A stretch of DNA of 64,000 nucleotides from Hydrogenovibrio kuenenii DSM 12350 (lineage in GTDB: Bacteria; Pseudomonadota; Gammaproteobacteria; Thiomicrospirales; Thiomicrospiraceae), in assembly GCF_000526715.1 (NCBI RefSeq), contig NZ_JAGP01000001.1, forward strand, positions 558,001-622,000, read 5' to 3'. The notes under the pieces are model-generated. The model saw nothing but the letters and a program-made list of their open reading frames with translations, did not search any database and had not been told where the DNA came from. Position numbers and translations under genes: made by a program. Positions 9,112 through 20,554 of the stretch are shown here, piece after piece; position 1 is the stretch's first letter; each line of letters begins with the position of its first letter.

Positions 9112-9498
9112 GTGGTGAGTAATATATTTGATAAAAGAATAATAAGTTTTATTTTAGTTGGGATTCTTAATACAATTTTTGGTTATTCGTTATTTTCATA
9201 TTTCATATATTTAGGGATTTACTATCCAATATCTGTTTTATTAGCAACGATTCTTGGAGTCTTGTTTAACTTTAAGACAATTGGTAGGCTGGTCTTTGGA
9301 CATAGAGATCATTCTAGGATATTTCATTTTATTGCAGTATATACCGTTATATATGTTATTAACGTACTCGGTTTATGGGGAATGGAGCAATATGGTCTTT
9401 ATAATAAGTATATTGCTGGAGCGATTTTGTTGATCCCTTTAGCTTTGCTATCTTTTGTTTTAAATAAAAAATATGTTTTTAATCAGGTAAATGTGTGA
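9112..9498 (+). CDS. GtrA-family membrane protein (second copy)
   Basis: Four hydrophobic helices and a C-terminal FVLNKKYVFNQ, the GtrA signature, in about 128 residues. The frame is open from a TTG at 9073 inside the preceding gene, but GTG 9112 is preferred since AGGA at 9099-9102 is 9 bp upstream and the extra residues would not fit the family. Stop overlaps the GTG start of the following GtrB-like gene by 4 bp, which implies translational coupling. It is the second GtrA in the cluster. Confidence 0.8.
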   Translation: MVSNIFDKRIISFILVGILNTIFGYSLFSYFIYLGIYYPISVLLATILGVLFNFKTIGRLVFGHRDHSRIFHFIAVYTVIYVINVLGLWGMEQYGLYNKYIAGAILLIPLALLSFVLNKKYVFNQVNV

Positions 9499-10439
9499 AA
9501 AAAATTAGTATTGTTACCGCGTGTTACAACGAGGAAGAAAATGTTGAAGAGCTTATTGATCGTGTAAGAATAGTGATGTCAACTGACTTATCCAACTACG
9601 ATTATGAGCACATATTCATTGATAATGCGTCAGAAGATAATACCGTTGCCCTATTAAAAGAGCAGTCGCAATCGGATGGACGTATAAAAATAATTGTGAA
9701 TTCGAGAAATTTTGGGCATGTAAGGTCACCGAGCTATGCTTTACTTCATGCGGACGGTGATGCAGTTATTTCCTTGGTGGCAGATTTGCAAGATCCGCCG
9801 GAGATGTTACCTGAATTTGTGCAAAAATGGGAAGAAGGTTACGATTTGGTTTTAGCTATTAAAGCTGATAGCGAAGAGCGCGGTTTAATGTTTAAAGTTC
9901 GTGAAGCCTATTATAAGTTATTGTTCCGTTTATCAGAGGTCCCCATTTTCAAAAATTTTACAGGATTTGGGTTGTTTGATCGAAAGGTCATTAAAGCACT
10001 TAAGCAAATGAACGACCCATATCCTTTTTTCAGGGGGATGTTGGCTGAAGCAGGTTTTAAAGTCTATAAGCTGCCATATGCACAGCCTATGAGAGCAAGA
10101 GGGATTACAAAGAATAATTTTTATAGCTTATATGATATGGGAATATTGGGAATTATCAGTAATTCTAAAGTTCCATTGAGATTAGCGATATTTACAGGTG
10201 CTGTCGCAGCTTTTTTGAGCCTAATTATTGGGTTTATTTATGGCGTTTTGAAGTTGGTTTACTGGGATGAAATGTCGTTGGGAATTGCGCCACTTATGAT
10301 CCTTGTTTCTTTTATGTTTTCAGTTATGCTGTTCTTCATAGGTATTATTGGTGAATATATTGGCGCTATTTATACTCAAGTTTTGAATAGGCCATTGGTT
10401 TTTGTCAAGGAAAGAATCAACTTTGATAATGAAGAGTGA
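9495..10439 (+). CDS. GT2 glycosyltransferase, GtrB-like (second copy)
   Basis: Family 2 transferase, 314 residues: ISIVTACYNEEENVEELI, HIFIDNASEDNT, SRNFGHVRSPSYAL, and the diagnostic LVADLQDPPEML of the DPM1/GtrB/ArnC branch (D-x-Q-D-P-P). Two C-terminal hydrophobic helices at about residues 230-255 and 268-290. It should make undecaprenyl-phosphate hexose from a nucleotide sugar at the inner membrane. It overlaps gtrA by GTGA. Compared with the first GtrB-like protein in this cluster, the DLQDPPE motif is more canonical, so the two probably use different sugars. Confidence 0.85.
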   Translation: MKKISIVTACYNEEENVEELIDRVRIVMSTDLSNYDYEHIFIDNASEDNTVALLKEQSQSDGRIKIIVNSRNFGHVRSPSYALLHADGDAVISLVADLQDPPEMLPEFVQKWEEGYDLVLAIKADSEERGLMFKVREAYYKLLFRLSEVPIFKNFTGFGLFDRKVIKALKQMNDPYPFFRGMLAEAGFKVYKLPYAQPMRARGITKNNFYSLYDMGILGIISNSKVPLRLAIFTGAVAAFLSLIIGFIYGVLKLVYWDEMSLGIAPLMILVSFMFSVMLFFIGIIGEYIGAIYTQVLNRPLVFVKERINFDNEE

Positions 10440-10445
10440 GGCGTT

Positions 10446-11691
10446 TTGAATACCTCACGAAGTACAATCTCAGTTTTATTTTCTCAAAGTGCCACTATGT
10501 TATATGGTGGATCACTTCTAGTTTTTGTTCCTCTCAATTTAACGGAATATGGCCAAGGAATTTGGTTTACCCTTATGGCGCTAGGCGCAATGAGTCGCCT
10601 AGCGGATATGGGGTTTTTACAGCTGGTATTGACTTTTTCCGGCCACGCAAAGGTTAACAGCGGGCATAGTAAAGAAGAGGTTACAGCTTTTACTCAGGCA
10701 TGGAGAAACAAGGTTATACGACTAGTTTTTCCGCTCATTTTTTTCATTGGGTCGGCAATCTTATTGACACAGCATGTCCATAAGACAGCTATTCTGGTTT
10801 GGTTTGCCTATATTGCGTCCTTGGCATTTTTTTTCTACCTTAATTATTTCCTATCCTATATAGAGGGTGAAGGAGATGTGGCTTTTGCTCATTTCTCAAG
10901 GGGGTTGGTTTATATCATTTCCTTTGTTGTTACTTCGGCCGGGTTGCTCTATCTAAAGGGGGTTGAAGCACTGGCCTTAGGGATGTTTACTGGTGTTTTG
11001 ATTGTTTTAATTGGAATTAAATGGGTCCGGCCCTGTGTGTTTGTTTTTATTCCTCCTGGCCAAGAGATGAACGTTTCTCAGTTAAAGGAAGAGTTTTTGC
11101 CTTTGTTTAGAAGAACATCTATGAGTTGGACAGGGGGGTATTTAGGCACTCATGCTATTGTGCCATTGGTATACATGATTGCAGGGCCTGTTGCCTCAGG
11201 GTTTGCAGGTATGACGTTGAATGTATTTATAGCATTACAAAATTTTTCAAATGTCTTCTTGGTTTCAATTATTCCTAAGGTTGTCGGAAGTGTGGCAGAA
11301 GGCACGAAGGGTTTTGCTTCAATGACCGTGAAAAAAAGTTGGATCAAGTCTATTGCCATATTCTATCTAATGTCTTTGGTTTTACTCGTGTCGATAAAAA
11401 TATTCCCAAATTTCTTTATTTTCCAAAGGTTGCTGACAGATATTAACTTGCTATTTTTAGCGGTTGGTTTCGGTCTTCAGATATCTGTTTATGCCGTTGC
11501 AATCTACATAAGAGCACATAAGTCAGAGCCGTTTGGCGTTATGTCAATTGTTTCCAGCACAATTGGTTTGATTGTTTTATGGGGGGGGGTAAATACTAGT
11601 TTTAATGAATGGTATTTCATTGGATATCTAGCGTCTTCTTTGGTCGCTGCATTATGGGCGGTAAAAATTTTAAATACATGGAGGCATAAAG

Positions 11692-11699
<8 letters not shown>
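10446..11699 (+). CDS. Wzx-like polysaccharide flippase (MOP superfamily)
   Basis: A 417-residue protein with about twelve hydrophobic helices and an amino-terminal STISVLFSQSATMLYGGSLL resembling O-antigen translocases of the MATE/MOP superfamily. It would move undecaprenyl-pyrophosphate-linked repeat units to the periplasm. The start is TTG 10446 with GAGG at 10438-10441 upstream. The end overlaps the next glycosyltransferase by 8 bp. Distinction from other MOP members rests on context. Confidence 0.7.
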
Positions 11700-13839
<2,140 letters not shown>

Positions 13840-13840
<1 letters not shown>

Positions 13841-14628
13841 TGAAGAATCAATCAATCAAAATTATGGTGGCTTCTCATAAGGATTATGAGTTTCCAGAAG
13901 ATAAGGGATATTTTCCTGTTCAAGTCGGTAAGGCGTTAAGTAAAGCCGATTATGACGTTGTCGGCGATGAAACGGGAGATAATATTTCATTATTGAACAA
14001 ATCATTCTGCGAGTTGACTGGGCTGTATTGGTTATGGAAAAACCAAGAGGCAGATATTTTCGGCTTGGTTCACTACAGAAGGTACTTTAAACCGATTTTA
14101 GACAGAAGTTTAAAGGTCAAAAATTTAAGTATTGCATCTTCACTTGACCTTGCCACATTAATGGAAAGCTTTGATGTAATCGTACCTAGGCGTCGTTGTT
14201 ATTTTATCGAAACTATTAGATCTCATTATGAAAAGGCGCATTATATAAGTGATGTGAACGTTCTTGAGGAAGTGATTAGTCAGGAAGCTCCTGAATATCT
14301 TCAGGCATTTGAAAAAGTGTTTCAATCGAGGTGTTTGTCTTTGTATAACATGTTCTTAATGGATAAAAAGCATTTTAATGAATATGCGGAGTGGTTATTT
14401 AATTTGCTTTTCAAACTGGAAAAAAGGATTCCTTATAAAGAGTATGGGCCATATCAAACAAGAGTCTTTGGTTTTCTTGCTGAAAGGTTGTTCAATGTTT
14501 GGTTAGAAAATAATAAAGCTTATTTGAAAATAAAGAGGCTTCCGGTTGTAAATTTGGAAGGGGAAAATCTGTTTTTGAAGGCTTGGGGGTTGATGCGCAG
14601 AAGAGTTCTAGGTGAAAAGCTTTCATAA
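13840..14628 (+). CDS. DUF4422 glycosyltransferase
   Basis: A 262-residue protein whose first 200 residues match the DUF4422 glycosyltransferase pattern: KIMVASHKDYEFPED, GDETGDNISLLNKSFCELT, LYWLWKNQEADIFGLVHYRRYF. Members sit in capsule and O-antigen clusters of many bacteria and several are galactofuranosyl or galactosyl transferases. It directly follows glf (ATAATG overlap), which makes a galactofuranosyl transfer role reasonable but unproven. Confidence 0.8.
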
Positions 14629-14761
14629 AGTAGTGTCAGTTATTTTTCTTTTTTACCTTGTGAAACTACTGCTGATAAGTGAACAGCATAATGGGATCGC
14701 AGTGTGAGTTGTCTTTGTAAAGTACTCTATGGTAAGTAGACCGATAAAACAGTATGAAGTT

Positions 14762-15754
14762 TTATATTTGTTTAGAAGCAAAATTTGCAGCTCCAAGAAG
14801 CGGAGCTTCTTCATTATCAACGAGGCGAATAGGGATATGTTCGATCGAATGTGAAAGCCTTCCTTTGTCAAGAAAGCCTTCCATGAAAATACCGGATTCA
14901 AGGGCGGGACGAATTTTTTTTGCAATGCCGCCTGCGATATAAATTCCCCCAAATGGCAGAGCTTTTAGTGCCAAATTGCCAGCTTCAGCTCCATAAATTC
15001 GGCAGAAAAGTTTCATGACTTCGGTGCACAGTGGGTCTTCATTATGTAAGCCAGCATGGCTAATAACAGCATTTCTATCTTCTTGTTTCATTCGTTCTTC
15101 TAGGGGGGGATTTACTGGAGCGAAATTAATGCTTTTAAGAAAGTCATAGAGATTTCCAAATCCATCACCAGATAGAATCCTATCCATACTGACATGCCCT
15201 TTAAAACGGTTTCGTAAGAATGCGATTAATTGATCTTCTAAAGGTGTTTGAGGCGCAAAATCGCAATGCCCTCCTTCACTTGGCATTGTGTGGTATTCGC
15301 GGCCGTCAAAAAATACGGTAACTTCGCCTAGTCCTGTTCCCGCCGCGATAACCGAAAAGTGTCCGGATTTCTCTTGAGCATTAGGGTTTAGGCTGTGGAA
15401 ATGATTAAGGGTTAAAATTCCATAAGCAGTTGCTTCCAAGTCATTCAAAAGATGCACATTTGGAATTTGAAATTCATTGGAAATTTCGATGGCGTTTATA
15501 ATCCACGGTAGTTTGGTTGTCATACAGCGTTGATCAAGGACCGGTCCAGCAACTCCAAAGGTTGCGGTGATAACTTTATCTGCTAGCGAGCTATGCTCGC
15601 TGATGAAGTTTTTAAGTAAGCTGTTGAAATTCGTATAGCTATTACTTGGATAGCTTTTTTTGCAGAGTTCTTCAAGTTTGCCGTTATTTTGACTTTTGAA
15701 AATAGCCAATAGTGTTTTGGTGCCACCAATATCACCTGCTAAAATTAGAGACAT
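14762..15754 (-). CDS. glk: Glucokinase
   Basis: ATP-dependent glucokinase of the Glk type, 330 residues. It begins LILAGDIGGTKTLLAIF (phosphate-binding loop). Further motifs are SVIAAGTGLGEV, SEGGHCDFAPQ (glucose-binding Glu and His) and FGGIYIAGGIAKKI. It is downstream of the wcaJ-like gene on the same strand with a 45-bp gap, so glucose-6-phosphate formation is coupled to the start of glycan synthesis. No clear terminator lies between it and the convergent DUF4422 gene. Confidence 0.9.
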   Translation of the reverse strand: MSLILAGDIGGTKTLLAIFKSQNNGKLEELCKKSYPSNSYTNFNSLLKNFISEHSSLADKVITATFGVAGPVLDQRCMTTKLPWIINAIEISNEFQIPNVHLLNDLEATAYGILTLNHFHSLNPNAQEKSGHFSVIAAGTGLGEVTVFFDGREYHTMPSEGGHCDFAPQTPLEDQLIAFLRNRFKGHVSMDRILSGDGFGNLYDFLKSINFAPVNPPLEERMKQEDRNAVISHAGLHNEDPLCTEVMKLFCRIYGAEAGNLALKALPFGGIYIAGGIAKKIRPALESGIFMEGFLDKGRLSHSIEHIPIRLVDNEEAPLLGAANFASKQI

Positions 15755-15799
15755 TGTTGTATTCCTTGGTTGTCAATTTTTATTAGTTTTATTTTTAAA

Positions 15800-17185
15800 T
15801 TAGCTGGCGTTTTTATTTATAAAGCCTTTGAGCACGGTCAAAATAATGATTTTAATATCAAGCCAGAGTGACCAGTTGTTTATATAATGGAGGTCGAACT
15901 CGACGCGTTTTTCGAGGGAAGTATCTCCACGCCATCCGTTAATTTGTGCCCAGCCCGTGATGCCTGCTTTTACCATGTGTTTCTGCATATAACGAGGTAT
16001 TTCTTTCTTAAATTGTTCTACAAAAATGTCTCGTTCTGGCCTAGGGCCAACAATTGACATATCGCCTTTTAAGACGTTTAAAAATTGTGGGAGTTCGTCA
16101 AGGCTTGTTGAGCGGATGAATTGGCCAAATTTAGTATTTGCCTTATCTTTTGCTCCGCCCCATTTAATGCCGTTCTGTTCTACATCAACAGGCATAGAAC
16201 GGAATTTTAACATTTGAAAGTTTTTGCCATTCCACCCTACTCTTGTTTGACGATAGAAAATAGGACCTGTTGAAGATAGTTTCACGCCAATGGCAATTAG
16301 AATCATAATGGGAGAGATGAGTATTAAAATCAATGAAGACAGGATGATATCTTCAGCACGTTTAATCACTCGTGAAGAGTTCGAGTTTAAAGGTGTGTCA
16401 TAGACACTTACGACAGGCAGCCCTTTAATGTCCGTCCATTTTGCATGCACTAAGTCAAATGTGAAAAGATCTGGAATGTATTTGACTGCGACAGTGGTTT
16501 CGGTTAGGTCGTTCAACAGTTGTTTGATTTTATTTTCTGCTCTTAATGGAAGACACAGATATACTTCATCAAATTCTAAGTTTTTTGCATCATCGCACAG
16601 CTTATCTGTTGTTCCGATAACCGGAAAGTTGTTGATATTAGAATCCAAGACTTCTTTTTTGTCGTCATAAAAGCCAATTATTTGGTAACCTAGCCACTTA
16701 TTTTCGTGTATTACCTGAGAAAGGTGGGTTCCTATTTTTCCAGCGCCAACAATGGCGATTCGTTTGCTATTTTTTCCCTGTTTTCTTATGTGGCTCAAAG
16801 CGATTCTGAAAAAAAGGCGATAAAGGATAAATGTGGCTGGAGTCATTACCGCCCATATCAGTAAAACTCCCCTTGAATAATTGCTTGAATCTTTGAATAA
16901 GAAAGCTAATACGACTAAGAAAACCCATGTCATTAACCATGCATTTAATGTCGTTTGTACATTAGTGATGACTGGTCTCTCTCTCCAAGAATCATATAAC
17001 CCTAGCATTTGTGCAGAAGTGATAAATATGAACCCACCAAGTATCCCTAATAATGCATAGCGATCCTGCCAAGGCACATTGTATAAATGCATGCTCGCTA
17101 AAAGTATTATGAATGGTACAAAGATATCAATTGCTCTGTGGAGCCAAGCTAAGTATGAAGTGTATGTTTTTATTTTGTATTCCAT
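15800..17185 (-). CDS. wcaJ: Undecaprenyl-phosphate glucose phosphotransferase (WcaJ/PssY type)
   Basis: Polyprenyl-phosphate hexose-1-phosphate transferase, 461 residues. Four N-terminal membrane helices (about 15-110) precede a CoA-binding-like Rossmann domain beginning RIAIVGAGKIGTHL. A fifth helix around residues 280-300 then leads into the catalytic domain with YRQTRVGWNGKNFQMLKFRS, TSLDELPQFLNVLKGDMSIV and GPRPE. The enzyme places glucose-1-phosphate on undecaprenyl phosphate and starts repeat-unit assembly. It is divergent from galE across a 118-bp gap and followed by glk. Confidence 0.9.
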   Translation of the reverse strand: MEYKIKTYTSYLAWLHRAIDIFVPFIILLASMHLYNVPWQDRYALLGILGGFIFITSAQMLGLYDSWRERPVITNVQTTLNAWLMTWVFLVVLAFLFKDSSNYSRGVLLIWAVMTPATFILYRLFFRIALSHIRKQGKNSKRIAIVGAGKIGTHLSQVIHENKWLGYQIIGFYDDKKEVLDSNINNFPVIGTTDKLCDDAKNLEFDEVYLCLPLRAENKIKQLLNDLTETTVAVKYIPDLFTFDLVHAKWTDIKGLPVVSVYDTPLNSNSSRVIKRAEDIILSSLILILISPIMILIAIGVKLSSTGPIFYRQTRVGWNGKNFQMLKFRSMPVDVEQNGIKWGGAKDKANTKFGQFIRSTSLDELPQFLNVLKGDMSIVGPRPERDIFVEQFKKEIPRYMQKHMVKAGITGWAQINGWRGDTSLEKRVEFDLHYINNWSLWLDIKIIILTVLKGFINKNAS

Positions 17186-17303
17186 ATAAAGATAGTAAAG
17201 ACTCTAAAACTTCTAGTAAGCGGTTTTGAATTGGGTATTATATGTGTAAATTTTATGTTCCAGTAATTGTAACGCGATAAAAATTTATTTAAGTGATTTT
17301 AGT

Positions 17304-18290
17304 ATGAAAATTTTGATTGTTGGCGGTGCCGGCTATATTGGCTCTCATATGTGTAAGATGCTTGTGCACTCCGGTAGTGAGATTATTGTTTTGGATAATT
17401 TGAGCACAGGCTTTCAAGAGATGGTGAAGTATGGGGAGTTTGTTCAGGGAGATTTAGCGAATCAAGAGTTACTTGACAGTTTATTAATGAAAAATGAGTT
17501 TGATGGAGTTATACATTTTGCAGCTAATAGTTTGGTTGGAGAGTCAATGTCAAATCCTTCCAAGTATTACCAAAACAATGTTGGTAATACGCTTAATTTG
17601 CTGGATGCAATGGTTCGTCATGATGTAAAAAACTTTATATTTTCTTCTACAGCTGCAACATTTGGTGAGCCTGAATATTCTCCAATAGATGAGAGGCACC
17701 CACAAAAACCGATTAATCCTTATGGTGCAAGCAAACTAATGGTTGAGCGTATTTTGCAAGATTACGCTAATGCATATGGTTTAAATTCGGTTAGTTTGCG
17801 CTACTTTAATGCCTGTGGAGCTGATCCAGAAGGAGAAATGGGTGAGTGCCATGACCCTGAAACCCATTTAATCCCGCTTATCTTGCAAGCAGCATCGGGT
17901 CGAAGAAAGTGTATTACAGTTTTTGGTCGTGACTACGCAACTGGCGATGGCACTTGTGTCCGAGACTATATACATATCAATGATTTATGTTCAGCGCATG
18001 CTTTGGCATTAGATATGATTGTTTCGGGTAAAAAAGATGGAGCTTTGGCGTATAACTTAGGAAATGGTCACGGTTTTTCGGTGCAGCAAGTGATTGATGT
18101 AGTGAAAAAAGTTGTGGCAGAAGATGGCTGTAACTTAGTAGTTGAAGAAGGTGAGCGCCGTGCCGGTGACCCAGCTGTGTTGGTGGCAGACTCTTCTTTG
18201 GCAAGACAAACATTAGGTTGGCAGCCGAAGTATGGCGATTTAGAAACCATTGTGCGCCATGCTTGGGCGTGGGAGAAAACTTTTGTTTGA
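17304..18290 (+). CDS. galE: UDP-glucose 4-epimerase
   Basis: Short-chain dehydrogenase fold enzyme, 328 residues, converting UDP-glucose and UDP-galactose. It has the NAD motif IVGGAGYIGSHMC, FSSTAATFGEP (catalytic Ser/Thr region), NPYGASKLMVE (the Y-x-x-x-K pair) and RYFNACGADPEGEMGE. It would supply UDP-galactose for glf. It is transcribed away from wcaJ. Confidence 0.93.
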   Translation: MKILIVGGAGYIGSHMCKMLVHSGSEIIVLDNLSTGFQEMVKYGEFVQGDLANQELLDSLLMKNEFDGVIHFAANSLVGESMSNPSKYYQNNVGNTLNLLDAMVRHDVKNFIFSSTAATFGEPEYSPIDERHPQKPINPYGASKLMVERILQDYANAYGLNSVSLRYFNACGADPEGEMGECHDPETHLIPLILQAASGRRKCITVFGRDYATGDGTCVRDYIHINDLCSAHALALDMIVSGKKDGALAYNLGNGHGFSVQQVIDVVKKVVAEDGCNLVVEEGERRAGDPAVLVADSSLARQTLGWQPKYGDLETIVRHAWAWEKTFV

Positions 18291-18366
18291 TTTTAAGACC
18301 CCTTGAATTTATAGTGGCATTTCGTATTTTAGTACGTAATATTTTATATGGATTAAGGAGGTGAAG

Positions 18367-18636
18367 ATGTTTAAGTTTTTAACTCTACTGTTTGGTTTGA
18401 TGTTTTCAGCGATTGTTTATGCGTCACCAGTGAATATCAATAAGGCATCAGCAGAGAAAATTGCTTCTAGTTTAACTGGGGTTGGTTCGAAAAAAGCAGA
18501 GGCGATTGTCGCTTATCGAAAAGCTCATGGCGACTTTAAACATGTCGCAGACTTGACTCATGTAAAAGGCATTGGGGTGAAAACTCTGGCAAAGAATGAA
18601 CAGGATATTCTTTTAAAAGATGCTGATGAAAAATAA
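18367..18636 (+). CDS. comEA: ComEA-type helix-hairpin-helix DNA-binding protein
   Basis: An 89-residue protein with a signal peptide (MFKFLTLLFGLMFSAIVYA, cleavage after VYA) followed by a double helix-hairpin-helix: VNINKASAEKIASSLTGVG and VADLTHVKGIGVKT. This is the minimal ComEA of Gram-negative bacteria, which binds incoming double-stranded DNA in the periplasm during natural transformation. ATG 18367 is preferred over GTG 18361 because AAGGAGGT at 18355-18362 is then correctly spaced. It overlaps the following periplasmic DNA ligase gene. Confidence 0.88.
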   Translation: MFKFLTLLFGLMFSAIVYASPVNINKASAEKIASSLTGVGSKKAEAIVAYRKAHGDFKHVADLTHVKGIGVKTLAKNEQDILLKDADEK

Positions 18637-19504
18637 TTTGTTAGTGCTGGTTTGTCACATAAGGAGGCTGTGCCTCCTTTTTGTTTTTATGATGGCAGGT
18701 AATGTTTTAGTGACGCCTGCTATGGCGCAGGTCAAACCGCCTAAAGTACTTTTGTTAAAAGTTTATCAATCTAACCAGGATATTATTGGCTGGTTGATGA
18801 GTGAAAAGTTGGATGGTGTTCGCGGTGTTTGGGATGGGCATCAGTTGCACTTTCGTAGTGGCAGAATGATTCATGCGCCAAAATGGTTTGTGGAGCAATT
18901 ACCGCCATTTGCAGTTGATGGTGAGCTTTGGACTAAACGCAATGACTTTTCCAATATTTCATCTATTGTCAGGCAGAAGTTGCCTGATGAGCGCTGGCAC
19001 CAGATTACCTACAATATTTTTGAGGTGCCGAACCAACGAGGTGGTTTAGAGGCCCGTTTGGAGGTGTTAAGGCATTATTTGCAAAACCATCCTTCAAGTG
19101 TGATCCGAATTATTCCGCAAACACGAATTGATTCTATGCAGCAATTTAAAAGCCGGTTGGATGAGGTTTTGGCTTTGAAAGGGGAGGGCTTAGTTGTAAG
19201 GCGTGGTAATGTGTCTTATGAAGTCGGGCGCTCAGCAGATGCTTTAAAAGTGAAGCCTTTTAAGGATGATGAATGTAATGTAATTGGCTATAAGTCTGGA
19301 GCTGGCAAATATCAGGGCGAAGTGGGATCTATTCATTGTCGTTTAAAAAGTGGGCGTGAATTTTATATTGGTTCAGGTTTGAAAGATCGTGATAGGGAAT
19401 CGCCACCGAGAATTGGTGAGCAGATTACGTTTAAATATCAAAAATTAACGGCAAATGGCTTGCCTCGACATCCGGTGTTTTTAAGGGTGAGGCCTAGCGA
19501 GTAA
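18620..19504 (+). CDS. Periplasmic ATP-dependent DNA ligase (Lig E type)
   Basis: A minimal ATP-dependent DNA ligase of 294 residues with an N-terminal signal sequence ending near TPAMAQ. The nucleotidyltransferase motif I is SEKLDGVRG (lysine adenylated), followed by the motif Ia-like FRSGR, motif III DGELW, motif IV EGLVVRRG and motif V LKVKPF, then a short OB domain. Lig E proteins are predicted periplasmic and co-occur with DNA-uptake genes. Start codons ATG 18620 and ATG 18626 are both possible; both lie inside comEA, so expression is likely coupled. The stop codon lies inside a palindromic repeat. Confidence 0.88.
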   Translation: MLMKNNLLVLVCHIRRLCLLFVFMMAGNVLVTPAMAQVKPPKVLLLKVYQSNQDIIGWLMSEKLDGVRGVWDGHQLHFRSGRMIHAPKWFVEQLPPFAVDGELWTKRNDFSNISSIVRQKLPDERWHQITYNIFEVPNQRGGLEARLEVLRHYLQNHPSSVIRIIPQTRIDSMQQFKSRLDEVLALKGEGLVVRRGNVSYEVGRSADALKVKPFKDDECNVIGYKSGAGKYQGEVGSIHCRLKSGREFYIGSGLKDRDRESPPRIGEQITFKYQKLTANGLPRHPVFLRVRPSE

Positions 19505-19553
19505 AATCTGCCAGGCTGGGGTGTAATTACAGCAACCCAGCCTGGTAGATTTT
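19503..19553. repeat. Inverted pair of the dispersed AAAATCTGCCAGGCTGGG element, terminator-like
   Basis: Left arm AAAATCTGCCAGGCTGGG (19503-19520) and right arm CCCAGCCTGGTAGATTTT (19536-19553) form a near-perfect 18-bp stem with a 15-nt loop. It lies between two convergent genes and begins in the ligase stop codon. T-rich flanks on both sides allow bidirectional termination. The same 18-19 bp sequence occurs singly at 36333, 47232 and 54893. Confidence 0.85.
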
Positions 19554-19559
19554 GGTGTT

Positions 19560-20207
19560 TTAGAATGAGAATTTTTCTGAAAATTCCGCGTTGATTAAGT
19601 GTGGAATGACTGTTTCAAACATGGTTTCAGTTTCCCACTCGGTTTCACTAACGCGTGTTAATACTTGGCAGGTCATTGCTGGCGCATTACCTATAGTGAC
19701 AACAAGGCGTCCACCAAGGTTTAGTTTATTTTTGTAGGCTTCAGGTAGCACTGCTACGGCACCTGTTAAAACGATAATGTCGTAAGTTTTACCATCATCC
19801 CAGTTGTGACTGGCATCGCCGATCAAAAACTCGATATTATCAAAGTTTTGCAGACGCTCTTTAGCCGTAGCTTGTAAGCTCGGGAAAATTTCTACGGTGG
19901 TGACCTTGTTGGCAATTGCAGCCATGAGCGCTGTCATATAGCCAGAGCCTGTACCCACTTCTAAAACAGTCTCATCTTCTTCGATATCTAAGGCTTGGAG
20001 CATGCGACCTTCAATTCTTGGTGGTAGCATAGTTTGCTCTTCACCAATTGGAAGCTCAAGGTCAGAGTAGGCTAGTGCCTGTTGTGCTTCTGAAACGAAT
20101 TCATGGCGAGGAATGGCCATGAATAAATCAAGCACTTTAGGGTCTAAGACATCCCATGGACGAATTTGTTGTTCCACCATATTGAAGCGTGCTTGTTCTA
20201 AATTCAT
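19560..20207 (-). CDS. Protein-L-isoaspartate O-methyltransferase family protein
   Basis: Class I SAM methyltransferase of 215 residues. It starts NLEQARFNMVEQQIRPWDVLD, has the PCMT-like EEQTMLPPRIEGRML region, and motif I VLEVGTGSGYMTALMA. The usual QTISQP loop of Pcm is altered here (QTMLPP), so isoaspartate repair activity is not certain. ATG 20207 is chosen over the upstream in-frame ATGs because AGGTAGG sits just before it and relatives begin at this point. It is convergent with the DNA ligase gene. Confidence 0.8.
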   Translation of the reverse strand: MNLEQARFNMVEQQIRPWDVLDPKVLDLFMAIPRHEFVSEAQQALAYSDLELPIGEEQTMLPPRIEGRMLQALDIEEDETVLEVGTGSGYMTALMAAIANKVTTVEIFPSLQATAKERLQNFDNIEFLIGDASHNWDDGKTYDIIVLTGAVAVLPEAYKNKLNLGGRLVVTIGNAPAMTCQVLTRVSETEWETETMFETVIPHLINAEFSEKFSF

Positions 20208-20554
20208 AGTGCCTACCTGAATGTGAAATGTTGTCATCATCAACGGCTTTTTGGGTCGCCATTGACTATTATTTTGGTTTCAAATTTTGTTTTCGATTAA
20301 TAAATCGGCAGGGAATTATAACGGATTTTTATAAGAAAGCCTAGAGAATGGCAAAGCACCTATTCCGGTAATCTATAGAAAGCATGGATTTATAAGGTTG
20401 GAGTTGATGCAAAATCCATGTTTTGAGGTGGATGAAGTATGGTAAAATTACTCGGTTCAATTAAGAGGTCTGATATCTCGCTTATTAGACGTGTTTTCAA
20501 TCAGACAATCCACTTAATGTTTTATTTTAACGATTAAAGAGTAAGAGTTTAGAC
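20208..20554. other. Intergenic leader before thrS with a long stem-loop
   Basis: No gene is seen in these 347 bp between two divergent genes. CATGGATTT at 20383-20391 and AAATCCATG at 20412-20420 form a perfect 9-bp stem with a 20-nt loop. A later segment GTCTGATATC...TTAGAC can also fold. thrS leaders in enterobacteria contain tRNA-like operators bound by the synthetase, but no convincing tRNA-Thr anticodon mimic could be drawn by eye. AAGAG at 20537-20541 is a modest ribosome site for thrS. Confidence 0.4.

Noticed and set aside
10436-10657. A 73-codon frame after the second GtrB gene
   Set aside because: It overlaps the flippase gene in another frame and shows no family features.
20383-20554. 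A tRNA-Thr-like operator or T-box in the thrS leader
   Set aside because: Only a plain stem-loop is visible; no anticodon mimic or T-box sequence was found, and T-boxes are not expected in Gammaproteobacteria.
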